A stretch of DNA of 64,000 nt from a bacterium (GTDB taxonomy: Bacteria; Bacillota; Bacilli; Lactobacillales; Streptococcaceae): contig CAJNBY010000001.1 of assembly GCA_905221125.1 (NCBI GenBank), positions 161,878 through 225,877 on the forward strand. The letters run 5' to 3'. The notes under the pieces are model-generated. The model did not search any database and had not been told where the DNA came from. It saw only the letters and a program-made list of their open reading frames with translations. Shown piece by piece: positions 8,574-19,266 of this stretch. Within the stretch, counting starts at the first letter, position 1; the number at the start of each line of letters is the position of its first letter. Position numbers and translations under genes: made by a program.

Positions 8574-9143
8574 ATGAAGAAATCTATCTTAACTACACTG
8601 CTTTTTGCAGTTCTTTACTTCCTCTCCATGGGGATTGGTGTCCTTTTGGGCAATCTCTTTGACCAAACTGGAAACATGTTTTATGCGCCTGCCTTTACTG
8701 CCCTTGTCGGCGGTAGCGTCTATATGATTCTAATCGCAAAAGTTCCGCGTTTTGGAGCCATTACCACTATCGGCCTTGTTATCGCCCTCTTTTTCTTGGG
8801 AACTAAACACGGTGCCGGGGCCTTCCTTCCTGGAATTATCTGTGGTCTCCTAGCAGATGCAGTAGCTAGCCTCGGAAAATACAAGGACCAAACAAAGAAC
8901 TTCCTTTCTTTCATTCTCTTTGCCTTTAGCTCAACAGGACCAATCTTGCTTATGTGGATTGCACCCAAAGCCTATATGGCTACCCTTCTGGCAAGAGGAA
9001 AATCCCAAGAATATATCGACCGTATCATGGTCGCGCCAAATCCTGGAACCATCCTTCTATTTGTTGCAAGTGTAGTCATCGGAGCCCTATTGGGTGCCTT
9101 GATTGGACAAGCCTTGAGTAAAAAATTTGCGCAGAAAATCTAG
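8574..9143 (+). CDS. MptD / Trep_Strep family integral membrane protein (ECF S-component-like)
   Basis: A 189-residue protein with five to six membrane segments, resembling the MptD/TIGR02185 (Trep_Strep) family that is grouped with substrate-binding S components of energy-coupling-factor transporters. No ECF ATPase or T component is adjacent, so it would have to use the shared housekeeping EcfAA'T module; substrate unknown. The start at 8574 is set by CAGGAGA eight bases upstream; a longer in-frame version has no ribosome binding site and would cross the promoter. Followed by a clear terminator. Confidence 0.8.
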   Translation: MKKSILTTLLFAVLYFLSMGIGVLLGNLFDQTGNMFYAPAFTALVGGSVYMILIAKVPRFGAITTIGLVIALFFLGTKHGAGAFLPGIICGLLADAVASLGKYKDQTKNFLSFILFAFSSTGPILLMWIAPKAYMATLLARGKSQEYIDRIMVAPNPGTILLFVASVVIGALLGALIGQALSKKFAQKI

Positions 9144-9150
9144 TCAATAA

Positions 9151-9175
9151 AAAAGAGCCAGACGGCTCTTTTTTA
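9151..9175 (+). terminator. terminator after the MptD-like gene
   Basis: AAAAGAGCC and GGCTCTTTT with a 4-nt loop, followed by T residues. Confidence 0.88.
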
Positions 9176-9183
9176 TTTATGAC

Positions 9184-9404
9184 TCAAGACTTAGTCAAGA
9201 AATCTCCCAAGAATTGGATTGCAAAGATAATCAAAATGATAATGATGGTTGCCAAGATAGTTACATCGTGATTGTAGCGATTAAATCCATAAGCAATGGC
9301 TACGTTACCGATACCACCAGCTCCAACCGCACCAGCCATAGCTGTTTCTCCAACAAGAGAAATCAAGGTCACAGTCGTCACACGAATCAAGTCTGGAAGA
9401 CCTC
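9184..9404 (-). pseudogene. 3' fragment of metI (second copy, broken)
   Basis: About 220 bp nearly repeats the end of the intact metI gene found at 11853-12545 (corresponding roughly to 11855-12083), with about a dozen substitutions and a small indel that changes the last codons. It would encode only the last 70 or so residues of the permease (MIRVTTVTLISLVGE onward) and lacks the membrane segments and start region. Homology stops abruptly at about 9404, just before the MFS gene. It marks one edge of an inserted MFS/Rgg cassette. Confidence 0.9.
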
Positions 9405-9426
9405 TAGTAAGCCTGAGCTTCCTAGG

Positions 9427-10671
9427 TTAAAATTTTTTACCTGAAAAACTTCTTTTTTCTAGGGATAAAATGAGCCCTATCACACTCACTACCAAAAACA
9501 CCCACCAACAAAGCCTGATATCTTGTAAAGCTAAGAAGGAAAATACAGACATTCCCAAGGGTAATGTTAGGGAAAAAATCATACTCAAGAGATTATTACT
9601 TCTAGCTAATACATCCGCGCTCAAATTAGACAGTAACAAAGTATCTAATTTAGGCATTGATTTCGACATCAAATACATGACAAAGGCTAAGCAGGCAACA
9701 CCTACTAGAGGAGAAAACTCTAAAATATTAGCAGTAGCCAACAAGACAAACAGAATTGCATTAAGCGATAACAAGCTTGAAAAAGACAATTTACCAAAAT
9801 AATCATGGGGAGTTAGGCTACCAAGAATAGCTCCTCCCAAGCTAACACATTCAATTAAAAATAGGGATTGAGCATAGCTGAGATGATAGATAGTATGGTC
9901 TAATAAGTAAAAGTGATAAATACCTCCAACAGCTCCTCCCAAAGTATTCATCACCAAAATGACAAGGATCATTTTAAACAAAGATTTACTTTCTCTCTGT
10001 CTAAATATGTCATCCATGTCCGTATAGATTGCCTTAACTTGTTGAAGTAAACTAATCGACTTATCCTCTACACTTACAGACAAATGCGTCAATTCTCTTC
10101 TATTTTTGAACAAAATGAGGGAAGATAGTAAAAAGAAACCAGCATTCACAATTGCAACAAAAGAAAAATTTTGATGGCTGGTTGTGAGTAACCACACTCC
10201 TAAGGCTTGACCTCCTAGATTTGATAAATAGGAAACAAACTGAGTAAAGGAATAAGCTTCATAGAGCCTATCTTCTGAAATATTATGCTGGATAATCGGC
10301 ATACGCAGGCCTGCTGTATAATCTGATAAAATATCCGAACAGATATTAACCATACAGATAAAAGCAAACGTTACGAAGTTCCGGTCATGAATCACACTAG
10401 CAATCAAAAGAAATAGCAGACTTTGCACACAACCAACCCAGATAATTGTCCCTGCTTTATTCCGAGTATGATCAGCCTTCATCCCAACATAGAAAGTAAA
10501 TAGGAAAGGTAAAATCGTAATCATATTCGCCATAAATACTGCTATATTTTTAAAGGGTAGACTCGCAGCATAAACGATAAATACCAGATTATAAATATAA
10601 GCTCCACTTGAGCTCAAAAACCTTGATAAGGTAAGTATTCTAAATAAATGGTGGTTTAAGAATAGTTTCAT
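9427..10671 (-). CDS. MFS transporter (possible drug or bacteriocin-type exporter)
   Basis: 414 residues with about 12 membrane segments and the loop-2/3 motif GMKADHTRNKAG, a variant of the MFS motif A. The layout is that of the MFS_1/macrolide-efflux-like group, but the substrate cannot be read from sequence. The gene is AT-richer than its neighbours and lies with an Rgg regulator between two copies of the metI 3' end, so it looks acquired. A terminator and a promoter (TTGTTA, 17 bp, TACTAT on the minus strand) separate it from the regulator gene; regulation by that Rgg protein is an inference. Confidence 0.85.
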   Translation of the reverse strand: MKLFLNHHLFRILTLSRFLSSSGAYIYNLVFIVYAASLPFKNIAVFMANMITILPFLFTFYVGMKADHTRNKAGTIIWVGCVQSLLFLLIASVIHDRNFVTFAFICMVNICSDILSDYTAGLRMPIIQHNISEDRLYEAYSFTQFVSYLSNLGGQALGVWLLTTSHQNFSFVAIVNAGFFLLSSLILFKNRRELTHLSVSVEDKSISLLQQVKAIYTDMDDIFRQRESKSLFKMILVILVMNTLGGAVGGIYHFYLLDHTIYHLSYAQSLFLIECVSLGGAILGSLTPHDYFGKLSFSSLLSLNAILFVLLATANILEFSPLVGVACLAFVMYLMSKSMPKLDTLLLSNLSADVLARSNNLLSMIFSLTLPLGMSVFSFLALQDIRLCWWVFLVVSVIGLILSLEKRSFSGKKF

Positions 10672-10721
10672 AACAAGCCTTTCTCACATTTCAAATAGTA
10701 TTCTATTGAATCCAGTCTAAC

Positions 10722-10748
10722 AAAAAAAGCGGGACTCCCCACTTTTTT
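10722..10748 (-). terminator. terminator between the Rgg gene and the MFS gene
   Basis: On the minus strand AAAAAAGTGGG, loop GAGT, CCCGCTTTTTT; the stem contains a G-U pair and ends in a T-run. Confidence 0.75.
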
Positions 10749-10853
10749 GTAATATTTTTTTTGCAAATAGAAACTCTAGCGCCTAGAAACTACTAATTAT
10801 CAATCCACCTACAAGCCTATTTATTTTTCGTCAATCGATGTAATGAGAATATA

Positions 10854-11723
10854 TTACAAATCTTCATTTGAGAGCTGATTTGCAAAATAGTTTTCATAAT
10901 ATCTTGCACCATCTATATACTCTAAATCTTGTAAGATTGTAATGCCTCTCTGGATTTTTTCAAGACCCTTATTTTTTACTTTAAAAATAGTATCATAATA
11001 CCCTTTAGCAATCATATAAATAATTTTAAGATAGGCTTCAGACTCTGGCAATTCTCGTTTTTCAATCTGAAAAACAAAATAGTCTGCTTTTAATTTATCC
11101 TTTTCCTCTATTGCTTTAAAGAGTCCATTAATCAAAATGGTATCAATACCGACTTTGTTACTAGGTAAGGAGCCTAATAAATCTGTCTTTTGTAGCATCT
11201 CCCTAGAATATTTAAAATAGAGGGGCAGAGGGAACAAAGTAGAAATCGTTGAAAATAATTCCAATTCATAATTTCCCCAGATATCAATAGTAAAAAAATA
11301 GTCATAGAGAAAAGTCAGTTCTTCATCCGTTGCCCTTATCTCTGAATCAAAAAACACGAGAAGGCTTTTGATACGAATCATTTGAAAGAGATAGCTTTTT
11401 TTAGCACTTAATCTGTACTTTTGAGTCGTCTCTTCATATAAGGATTGGAGAGAATCAATTCCTTCTCTGTCATATAAATCCCAAAGATTTTCTTGAAAAT
11501 CCAAAACCTTTTTCTGAGAAAAACCACGTACCAAGTACATAAATTCATTCAAATCAGAGTGGATATTATCTAAGGCAGTAATCAATTTCATAGATGATAA
11601 GTCTGCTTCTCCACGCTCAAATTTGCTCAGCATGGAATAAGTAAACTCTCCTCCTGTCGCCTCCTGTAGGGATACATTCCGACTCTTTCTCAATTCTTTA
11701 AAAACTTCTCCCAGATTTTGCAT
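10854..11723 (-). CDS. Rgg/MutR-family transcriptional regulator
   Basis: 289 residues from the ATG at 11723, chosen because GGGGAG precedes it. The N-terminal XRE helix-turn-helix covers about 1-60 (SLQEATGGEFTYSMLSKFERGEAD); the rest is the helical Rgg repeat domain that binds peptide pheromones in characterised members. I looked for a short hydrophobic peptide gene on both strands in the 180 bp after and the 130 bp before the gene and saw none, so this may be a stand-alone Rgg. It is encoded upstream of an MFS exporter in the same cassette, its likely target. Confidence 0.88.
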   Translation of the reverse strand: MQNLGEVFKELRKSRNVSLQEATGGEFTYSMLSKFERGEADLSSMKLITALDNIHSDLNEFMYLVRGFSQKKVLDFQENLWDLYDREGIDSLQSLYEETTQKYRLSAKKSYLFQMIRIKSLLVFFDSEIRATDEELTFLYDYFFTIDIWGNYELELFSTISTLFPLPLYFKYSREMLQKTDLLGSLPSNKVGIDTILINGLFKAIEEKDKLKADYFVFQIEKRELPESEAYLKIIYMIAKGYYDTIFKVKNKGLEKIQRGITILQDLEYIDGARYYENYFANQLSNEDL

Positions 11724-11852
11724 ATTGACTCCCCACAATTCTTAATTCTCTAACTCGTAAAAGTAACGACTGATAGTAGCTAGTACAGAGAATTTTAAGT
11801 CTTAGCTATACCTCAAACTCCTATGAATGATGTATAGATTGCCTTGTACTTT

Positions 11853-12545
11853 TTATTTATGACTCAATTTCTTGGTCAAGAAATCTCCCAAGAATTGGAT
11901 TGCAAAGATAATCAAAATGATAATGATGGTTGCCAAGATGGTCACATCGTGATTGTAGCGGTTAAATCCATAAGCGATAGCTACGTTACCGATACCACCA
12001 GCTCCAACTGCCCCCGCCATAGCTGTTTCCCCAACAAGGGAAATCAAGGTCACAGTCGTCACACGAATCAAATCTGGAAGACCTTCTGATAGGTAAACAC
12101 CCACGATGTCCCAGAAAGTCGCTCCGCTCGCTTGAGCCGCCTCAATGACACCACCATCTAACTCAGCCAAGACCACCTGTACCTGACGGGCAAAGAAGGC
12201 AAAGACTGCAAATGAAAGTGGCACAAGAGCTGCATTTGGCCCGATGCTCGTCTTCACAATCAAGTGAGAGAGTGGCGACATGATTGCTAAGAGGATGATG
12301 AAAGGAACCGCACGGAAAATAGAGGTAATCTTGTCTAAAATCCAGAAAACAACTTTATTTTCCAAGACACCACCTGGCGCTGTCAAGACAAGGAAGAGAC
12401 CTGCCACTAGACCCAAGAACCCTCCGATGATGAAGGAAAGAACTGTCATATAAAGAGTTAGATAGATGGCTGTTCCCCAGCCTGCTTGACCAGCCCAGCC
12501 CATTTTATAGACATTTGGTAAATAGGTTTGAATCAATGATTCCAT
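11853..12545 (-). CDS. metI: D-methionine/methionine ABC transporter permease MetI
   Basis: A 230-residue integral membrane protein with about five or six membrane segments and the permease EAA-loop region EAAQASGATFWDIVGVYLSEGLPDLI near residue 135. It forms the membrane channel of the MetNIQ importer for methionine and its derivatives. It starts 1 bp after the metN stop region and is last in the operon metQ, peptidase, metN, metI. A truncated second copy of its 3' end lies at 9184-9404. Confidence 0.94.
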   Translation of the reverse strand: MESLIQTYLPNVYKMGWAGQAGWGTAIYLTLYMTVLSFIIGGFLGLVAGLFLVLTAPGGVLENKVVFWILDKITSIFRAVPFIILLAIMSPLSHLIVKTSIGPNAALVPLSFAVFAFFARQVQVVLAELDGGVIEAAQASGATFWDIVGVYLSEGLPDLIRVTTVTLISLVGETAMAGAVGAGGIGNVAIAYGFNRYNHDVTILATIIIILIIFAIQFLGDFLTKKLSHK

Positions 12546-12546
12546 C

Positions 12547-13608
12547 TTACTGTCCTCCCTTCAATACTTTTAGCTGCACACCTGCTTGACGAATGGCTTC
12601 TTGGGCACCTGCTAGTGCTGCTTTTTCACCTGACAAGACCACAACCAATTCTCCAACAGGAGTGCCGTCGAGGATTTCGATATTTCCATAGAGAATATTA
12701 GCTGTTACTTGGTAATGCTTGTACAATTCATTCAAAAGTGGCTCGTCTGTTGAAGCACCTGCATACTTGAGTTGTACCAAGAGACTGTTTTCAGACAAGT
12801 GTTCCACGATTTCTTGCTTCTCAATCTTGACCATGGCTTCATCAATACCTGTTGCTGTTGAGATAAAGTCTTGGGTCAAAGGTTGTTTAGGGTCTGAGAA
12901 GATTTCGAGGACACTCCCCTCTTCAATCAAATGTCCATCCTGCATAACTGCCACACGGTTGGCAATGTCTTTGACAATCTGCATTTCGTGTGTAATCAAG
13001 ACAACCGTCAAGCCTAATTTTTGGTTCAAATCTTGCAACAATGCCAAAATCTGCTTGGTTGTCTTCGGGTCAAGGGCAGAAGTTGACTCATCTGAAATCA
13101 AGATTTTTGGATCATTGGCCAAGGCACGCGCAATGGCCACACGCTGTTTTTGCCCTCCTGATAGCTGTGAAGGATAGTTTTCAGCACGATCTGCCAAGCC
13201 GACCAAGTCCAACAACTTAGCTACTTTAGCTTTCTTTTCTTCCTTGCTGAGTCCAGAGTGTTTAAGGGCAAAGGCTACATTCTCCTCTGCTGTCTTTTGA
13301 CTCATCAGGTTAAAATGCTGGAAAATCATCCCGATATCCTGACGTTTACGACGCAACTGCTCTGCCGTCAAGGTCACCTTGCCATCAAAAATCACATCGT
13401 CGTCAATGGTAATTTTTCCTGCAGATGGTTTTTGCAAGAGGTTAATCACCCGTACAAGGGTTGATTTCCCTGCTCCAGAATATCCAACAATTCCGTAGAT
13501 ATCCCCTTCTTGGATGTGAATAGTCACATCCTTGACCGCTGTGATGGTTCTCTTCTTCTGATGAAAAGTCACATCAATCTGATCTAACTTGATAATATCT
13601 CTACTCAT
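12547..13608 (-). CDS. metN: methionine ABC transporter ATP-binding protein MetN
   Basis: 353 residues: Walker [10 protein letters not shown] near 40, signature LSGGQKQR near 145, Walker B ILISDEST, and a C-terminal NIL (ACT-like) domain from about 275 that senses methionine and causes trans-inhibition in homologues. It energises MetI/MetQ import at the cytoplasmic membrane. It overlaps the upstream peptidase gene by 8 bp and abuts metI, so the operon is tightly coupled. Confidence 0.95.
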   Translation of the reverse strand: MSRDIIKLDQIDVTFHQKKRTITAVKDVTIHIQEGDIYGIVGYSGAGKSTLVRVINLLQKPSAGKITIDDDVIFDGKVTLTAEQLRRKRQDIGMIFQHFNLMSQKTAEENVAFALKHSGLSKEEKKAKVAKLLDLVGLADRAENYPSQLSGGQKQRVAIARALANDPKILISDESTSALDPKTTKQILALLQDLNQKLGLTVVLITHEMQIVKDIANRVAVMQDGHLIEEGSVLEIFSDPKQPLTQDFISTATGIDEAMVKIEKQEIVEHLSENSLLVQLKYAGASTDEPLLNELYKHYQVTANILYGNIEILDGTPVGELVVVLSGEKAALAGAQEAIRQAGVQLKVLKGGQ

Positions 13609-14974
13609 AGCTTCTAATCAGCTCCTCTACTAATTCAATATGGGTGTAGTAATCGGCGATTCGCACATTTTCATCTCCACCGTGGTCTCGGCTATTGGCA
13701 TTTCCTAGACCGAAGGCTACCATAGGCACCTCTAGGGCATCAAAGACCGTATGCATAGGCCCTGTCCCCGCTGTTGTCGGCAAGACTGAAACGCCCTGTG
13801 GATAGAATTTCTTGGCCAACTCGATGACGTTGAGAATGGCTGGCGCGCTCATATCGCTTCGATAGCTCATCTCTCCCAAGGTATAGTATAATTCTACCTT
13901 ATCAAAGCCATTTTTGTCTAGCTGTTTCCGAATTTTTTCCAGAACATCATGCGGTTCTAAGCCAGGAACCAAACGAACTTCTAACTTGGCACTAGCTTCT
14001 GCTGGCAAAATCGTTTTAACTCCTTGTCCTTGATAGCCTGACTGAATCCCTTCGATATTAAGAGCTGGCTCGAAAAAGAAACGTTTTAGGAAGGCTGCAC
14101 GGTCCTCTTGTAAGAGAGGTAATTCCAAACCATAAATCTGACTGATTTCCCCCGGATTTCGTTGGGCGTAAGTATCCACCAAGGCCAATTCCCGTTCATT
14201 TGGCTCTTGTACCTCTTCGTACAAGCCTTCAACCAAGATACGGCCATCTGCAGCGCGAAGAGACTGTAAAGCTTGAAGGAGATACCAAGGAGCTGATTCC
14301 ACAACCCCACCATAACTAGAGTGGATATCCACATCAGCACTTTTTACCTTGGCATCAAAGGTCACAATACCCTTGTTTCCACCAGAAATTTCCAACTGTT
14401 CCAAGGCATTTTTAGTCCCTTGTTCCCAGACCAACAAATCCGCCCCACGGAGTTTGTCCGCATGTTTTTCCAGATACTTATCTAGGTCTGTCGAAGCCGA
14501 TTCCTCCGCCCCCTCCATGATAAAACTGATATTGACAGGCAAATCATCATGGTGCTGCATATATTTTCTCAAAGCACTCAAACGAGCCGTAATATGACCC
14601 TTGTCATCGTCAACCCCACGCCCATACATGAAGCCATTGCGGACTGAAAGAGTAAAAGGATCCTCTGTCCACACCTGATCCCCGTCCGCTGGCACAGTGT
14701 CATAGTGGTTATAGAAAATCAAGGTCTTGGCATCTGGGCGCGAACTCTTGAAATGTGCCATGACAAAAGGCGCCGTATAAGTCTCATCAATCTCCACTTC
14801 AGCCCCAACACGCTTGAAAATCTCACCCAGATAATTTGCGACTTCCTTAAGTCCAATCTGCTGGGCAAAGACTGATTTCTTAGAAATCAAGGTACGCAAA
14901 ACCTCAAAATAATGCTGGGCTACATGATCCTTTTCAAATTTTTCAATCTGTTCTTGTTCGCTAGGAAAAACCAT
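13601..14974 (-). CDS. M20-family metallopeptidase encoded within the methionine uptake operon
   Basis: 457 residues with the M20 di-zinc layout: NHYDTVP near 90, the second metal ligand region [10 protein letters not shown] near 115, the catalytic/metal pair EGAEES near 153, and a dimerisation insert from about 200 to 320. Members of this group act as dipeptidases or deacylases. Being between metQ and metN suggests it releases methionine from an imported peptide or N-acyl derivative; the exact substrate is not determinable here. Confidence 0.88.
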   Translation of the reverse strand: MVFPSEQEQIEKFEKDHVAQHYFEVLRTLISKKSVFAQQIGLKEVANYLGEIFKRVGAEVEIDETYTAPFVMAHFKSSRPDAKTLIFYNHYDTVPADGDQVWTEDPFTLSVRNGFMYGRGVDDDKGHITARLSALRKYMQHHDDLPVNISFIMEGAEESASTDLDKYLEKHADKLRGADLLVWEQGTKNALEQLEISGGNKGIVTFDAKVKSADVDIHSSYGGVVESAPWYLLQALQSLRAADGRILVEGLYEEVQEPNERELALVDTYAQRNPGEISQIYGLELPLLQEDRAAFLKRFFFEPALNIEGIQSGYQGQGVKTILPAEASAKLEVRLVPGLEPHDVLEKIRKQLDKNGFDKVELYYTLGEMSYRSDMSAPAILNVIELAKKFYPQGVSVLPTTAGTGPMHTVFDALEVPMVAFGLGNANSRDHGGDENVRIADYYTHIELVEELIRSYE

Positions 14975-15070
14975 ATTCTCTCTACCTTTCTATGAACTAC
15001 TCTTCCTGACAATCCATGCTCTATACAAAAGCAAGAGGTGGAATTCTCTCTCCCACCTCCCTGTTTCTTA

Positions 15071-15925
15071 TTACCAAACTGGTTGATCCAAACCGTCTGA
15101 TGTTTCTTCGATAACTTTTTTCACTTCATCTGTATGGTAAGCTGCGATCACTTTCTTGATAGCATCAGCTTTTGGTGATGTTTCCCAATCTTTTTTCGCA
15201 ACGATGATGTTGTACCATTGTTTTGAGTTTTCATCAGCTTGTTCTTTGAAGAGTGCTTTCTTGTAGTCCAATTTTGCTTCTGTAACGAAGGTATTGTTTA
15301 CAACGGCAGCATCAACTGATGACAATGAACGAGCTGTTTGGCTAGCGTCCAATTCAGTGATTTTCAAGTTCTTTGGATTTTCTTTGATGTTAGCAACTGT
15401 TGCAAGAGCAGTTCCTGAAACATCCAATTTAATCAAGCCAGCTGATTGAAGCAAGTAAAGCGCACGGCTTTCGTTTGTAGCATCGTTTGGTACAGCGATT
15501 TCTCCGTTTGCTGGGATGTCTTCTACTTTAGTGTACTTGTTGTCACTTCCATTCAAACCTGAGTAAAGGCGGATTGGAGAGATGTAAGTATCTGCAATCG
15601 CTACAAGGTCTTTCCCGTTTTCTTTGTTCCAATTGTTCAAGAAGTTATAGTGTTGGAAAGCGTTCAAGTCTACTTCGCCATCAGCAGTTGCCTTGTTTGG
15701 TTGTGAGTAGTCTGTGAACTCTGTAAATTCCAAAGTGATACCGTCTTTTTTAACCAATTCTTGGATTTTGTCCCAACGTTTTTCTTCAGAACCGCTACGG
15801 TTAACAGTTGCGATTTTGATAGTTGTTGCATTGTCTGCTTTCTTTTCTGAGTTTCCGCAAGCTGCAAGAGCCAAACCTGCGACTGTAGCAAGGGCTGCTA
15901 CACCAAGCCATTTTTTAATTTTCAT
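15071..15925 (-). CDS. metQ: methionine-binding lipoprotein MetQ
   Basis: 284 residues with a lipoprotein signal peptide and lipobox LALAAC (Cys22), followed by an NlpA/MetQ-type binding domain that includes FNNW-like segments and the typical AVVNNTFV motif. It captures methionine outside the cell for MetNI. It is the first gene of the leftward operon metQ, M20 peptidase, metN, metI. A strong ribosome binding site AAGGAGAAAG precedes it and a MET-box lies about 85 bp upstream. Confidence 0.94.
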   Translation of the reverse strand: MKIKKWLGVAALATVAGLALAACGNSEKKADNATTIKIATVNRSGSEEKRWDKIQELVKKDGITLEFTEFTDYSQPNKATADGEVDLNAFQHYNFLNNWNKENGKDLVAIADTYISPIRLYSGLNGSDNKYTKVEDIPANGEIAVPNDATNESRALYLLQSAGLIKLDVSGTALATVANIKENPKNLKITELDASQTARSLSSVDAAVVNNTFVTEAKLDYKKALFKEQADENSKQWYNIIVAKKDWETSPKADAIKKVIAAYHTDEVKKVIEETSDGLDQPVW

Positions 15926-15956
15926 GATTCTTTCTCCTTAAAAATAATACCGTACT

Positions 15957-15985
15957 AGTATCTCACAATTTGTTTGATTTCACAA
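15957..15985 (-). promoter_or_regulatory. metQ promoter
   Basis: Minus strand TTGTGA (15980-15985), a 17-bp spacer and GATACT (15957-15962). An 8-bp inverted repeat ACAATTTG/CAAATTGT at 15965-15990 overlaps the -35 and spacer. Confidence 0.6.
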
Positions 15986-16007
15986 ATTGTTATTATGTAG
16001 TCAGATA

Positions 16008-16024
16008 TATAGTTTAAAACTATA
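16008..16024. promoter_or_regulatory. MET-box (MetR/MtaR operator) upstream of metQ
   Basis: The sequence TATAGTTTAAAACTATA is a perfect 17-bp palindrome and matches the streptococcal MET-box reported for the LysR-type regulator MetR/MtaR. It lies 22 bp upstream of the -35, the usual place for a LysR-type activator. Confidence 0.82.
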
Positions 16025-16038
16025 TCCCTAAAAACTGA

Positions 16039-16072
16039 GAAATCATCCACCTTATGCAGAATGGATGATTTC
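16039..16072 (-). terminator. terminator of the amino-acid binding lipoprotein gene
   Basis: A perfect 10-bp stem GAAATCATCC/GGATGATTTC with a 14-nt loop; on the minus strand it is followed after three bases by TTTTT. Confidence 0.7.
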
Positions 16073-16078
16073 AAAAAA

Positions 16079-16942
<864 letters not shown>

Positions 16943-17012
16943 TTAACAGAAAAAGAGCATTTACGCCATTATATGATATCTATCTCTGTGATAGGTTTTC
17001 TTTATGGCTGAT

Positions 17013-17336
17013 TTAAAAGACCAAACGCAAGACAGCAATCAAGACTACTCCAAAGAGAACTGTTCCGACTAGATTGCGATAACGAAAGGCTACCCAAGCC
17101 GTTGGAAAGACTGCTAAGAAGTCCAGCCATTTGATTTGAGGAAGGCTGCCAACCTTGCCTGTCACTACGCTTGACAGAATCAAGGCAAAGATAATGGAAA
17201 CGGGCAAGAACTTCAAAAAACGTTCAACAATCGCAGGCAAACCCTTATACTTGACCAAGATGAAGGGAATCATACGGGGAATCCATGTCACCAAGCCAGA
17301 GAAAATAACGGCTAATAAAAGATACTTACTGACCAT
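17013..17336 (-). CDS. azlD: AzlD-type branched-chain amino acid exporter subunit
   Basis: 107 residues with three to four membrane segments and an ITRMIPF-like beginning (WIPRMIPF), typical of AzlD. With AzlC it forms an exporter of branched-chain amino acids or analogues. Its start overlaps the azlC 3' end by 11 bp. Confidence 0.88.
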   Translation of the reverse strand: MVSKYLLLAVIFSGLVTWIPRMIPFILVKYKGLPAIVERFLKFLPVSIIFALILSSVVTGKVGSLPQIKWLDFLAVFPTAWVAFRYRNLVGTVLFGVVLIAVLRLVF

Positions 17337-18021
17337 CTAAAATCACCCCCATGCTACAACCAAGTAGCGTCGCAAACAGAACAGCTAGTGACTGAGACAC
17401 CACTGTCAAGAGTAAAAAGAAGGACACCGCAACAACTGCTAGGATAATGAGCAGATTGCGGACTGGAATCCGTCTTTGCATAATCTGGAATTGCGAAGCA
17501 AAAATTCCGATGAACATCCCAACAAGGGCAAAGTCTAAACCAAAGATTTCTGGATTTGGTAGCAGACCACCCAGAGCCGTTCCGACCACTGTCCCGACAA
17601 ACCAAGCCACATAGCTGTTGAGATTGTTCCCGTGCATCCACATCGGATTGACCTTGTCTGTATGGGCCAATTCGCCCATCAAAACGCCATAAGTCTCATC
17701 CGTCAAAAGGCTAGACATACCGATATTTTGCCAGAGACTGGTATGACGGAAATAGGTTGACGCATGCAAGCTCAGCAAAAAGAGACGCAAATTGATCAGA
17801 AAAACCGTCATGGCAATAGCTGCCACAGGCGCCTGAACTGCAATCAGGGCTAACATGGCAAACTGGGCACTCCCAGCATAAACAAAGAGGCTCATCAGGC
17901 CCATCTCAACAGGTGTCACATAGGGCGCACCAATAATCCCACAGGCCAGTCCGATACTGATATAACCAAGGGCCGTTGGCATGGCTGCCTGCGCCCCCTC
18001 CCAAAATCCTTTTTCTTTCAT
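17326..18021 (-). CDS. azlC: AzlC-type branched-chain amino acid exporter subunit
   Basis: 231 residues, polytopic, with the AzlC motif ALGYISIGLACGIIGAP near 17 and LLTDETYGVLM near 105. It pairs with the overlapping azlD gene. It follows a RUP element whose edge lies about 25 bp before the start, so the element may supply part of the promoter. Confidence 0.9.
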   Translation of the reverse strand: MKEKGFWEGAQAAMPTALGYISIGLACGIIGAPYVTPVEMGLMSLFVYAGSAQFAMLALIAVQAPVAAIAMTVFLINLRLFLLSLHASTYFRHTSLWQNIGMSSLLTDETYGVLMGELAHTDKVNPMWMHGNNLNSYVAWFVGTVVGTALGGLLPNPEIFGLDFALVGMFIGIFASQFQIMQRRIPVRNLLIILAVVAVSFFLLLTVVSQSLAVLFATLLGCSMGVILDGQ

Positions 18022-18045
18022 CTTTCTCCTCGTATTGTCTTAATA

Positions 18046-18160
18046 ATACTCAATGAAAATCAAAGAGCAAACTAGAAAGCTAGCCGCAAGTTGCTCAAAA
18101 CATTGTTTTGAGGTTGCAGATAGAAGCTGACGCGGTTTGAAGAGATTTTCGAAGAGTATA
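18046..18160. repeat. RUP-family element
   Basis: About 115 bp with ends ATACTCAATGAAAATC and GATTTTCGAAGAGTAT as imperfect inverted repeats, flanked by TA. It contains one internal CTCAAAACATTGTTTTGAG palindrome. It lies between azlC and the tsaD terminator. Confidence 0.88.
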
Positions 18161-18215
18161 AGTAGGCTGAATCGGTTCCAGCCACAGCATGGACTATTAT
18201 AACACATTCGGGAAA

Positions 18216-18250
18216 GAGAAAAAAGTCTGTTGATTGTAATCAGACAGACT
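18216..18250 (-). terminator. terminator of the tsaB-rimI-tsaD operon
   Basis: Minus strand AGTCTG/CAGACT arms with an inner GATT/AATC pairing, followed by TTTTTTC. Confidence 0.75.
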
Positions 18251-18255
18251 CCATT

Positions 18256-19266
18256 TTATTCTATGGTATCAAAAGCGAGACTTGGTTTGGCATTGAGATC
18301 CAAGCTTGCAAAGTTTTCTTTGTTCCACTCGCTGACGCTGGCATAGGCAATCATTCCTGCATTGTCTCCGCAAAGGCGTAGGGGAGGGATGATAACCTTG
18401 ACATCTGTGATTTCAGCTGCCAGACGTTCTCTGAGGCCTTTATTAGCTGCCACGCCACCGGCTACGACTAGGGTTTTAACAGGGTATTTTTCTATGGCTT
18501 TCTTGGTTTTGGCCATAAGAATATCCATGACTGCTGCTTGAAAAGATGCTGACAGGTCTTCCTTGGACAAGCTTTCTCCCTTTTGCTCGGCATTGTGGTG
18601 AAGATTGATAAAGGCAGACTTCAAACCTGAGAATGAAAACTCTAGATTGTCCTCCTTAATCATAGCACGTGGGAAATCATAAATATCCTGCCCCTGATGA
18701 GCCAACTCGTCAATCTCACGACCGGCTGGATAGGTCAAGCCCATGACGCGACCAACCTTATCATAGGCCTCACCAACCGCGTCATCTCGCGTTTCCCCAA
18801 CAATCTTGTAGTCACCAGCCTCAGAAACATAAACCAACTCTGTGTGTCCACCGCTGACCAAGAGGGCTAGCAAAGGAAACTCCAAAGGCTCTACACTTTG
18901 AGCTGCCATGAGGTGACCAGCCATGTGGTTAACGGGAATTAGTGGAAGTCCATGCGCCCAAGCAAAGGCCTTGGCAGCTGACAAACCAACTAGTAAGGCT
19001 CCGACCAATCCTGGTCCGTAGGTGACCGCAACAGCTGTCACATCCTCTTCGGTTATTCCTGCTTCTGCTAGTGCCTCCTCGATGCAGGCTGTAATGATCT
19101 CGACATGGTGGCGACTGGCTACTTCTGGCACTACGCCCCCGAAACGTTTGTGACTCTCAATTTGACTAGCAATGACATTGGACAAAAGCTCATCGTCGTT
19201 TTTCAAGACGGCGACACTGGTCTCATCACAGGATGTCTCAAATGCTAAAATATATCTATCCTTCAT
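18256..19266 (-). CDS. tsaD: tRNA N6-threonylcarbamoyladenosine transferase TsaD
   Basis: 336 residues of the Kae1/TsaD/Qri7 family: an N-terminal segment reading [15 protein letters not shown], the metal-binding HMAGH (H114, H118) and the conserved SGGHTELV. With TsaB and TsaE it transfers the threonylcarbamoyl group from TC-AMP to A37 of ANN-decoding tRNAs. It is last of the three-gene leftward operon and overlaps rimI by 11 bp. Confidence 0.97.
   Translation of the reverse strand: MKDRYILAFETSCDETSVAVLKNDDELLSNVIASQIESHKRFGGVVPEVASRHHVEIITACIEEALAEAGITEEDVTAVAVTYGPGLVGALLVGLSAAKAFAWAHGLPLIPVNHMAGHLMAAQSVEPLEFPLLALLVSGGHTELVYVSEAGDYKIVGETRDDAVGEAYDKVGRVMGLTYPAGREIDELAHQGQDIYDFPRAMIKEDNLEFSFSGLKSAFINLHHNAEQKGESLSKEDLSASFQAAVMDILMAKTKKAIEKYPVKTLVVAGGVAANKGLRERLAAEITDVKVIIPPLRLCGDNAGMIAYASVSEWNKENFASLDLNAKPSLAFDTIE

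Noticed and set aside
10672..11852. Short hydrophobic peptide gene for the Rgg in the MFS cassette
   Set aside because: Both strands of the flanking gaps were read; only trivial frames such as a four-codon one before the gene were seen.
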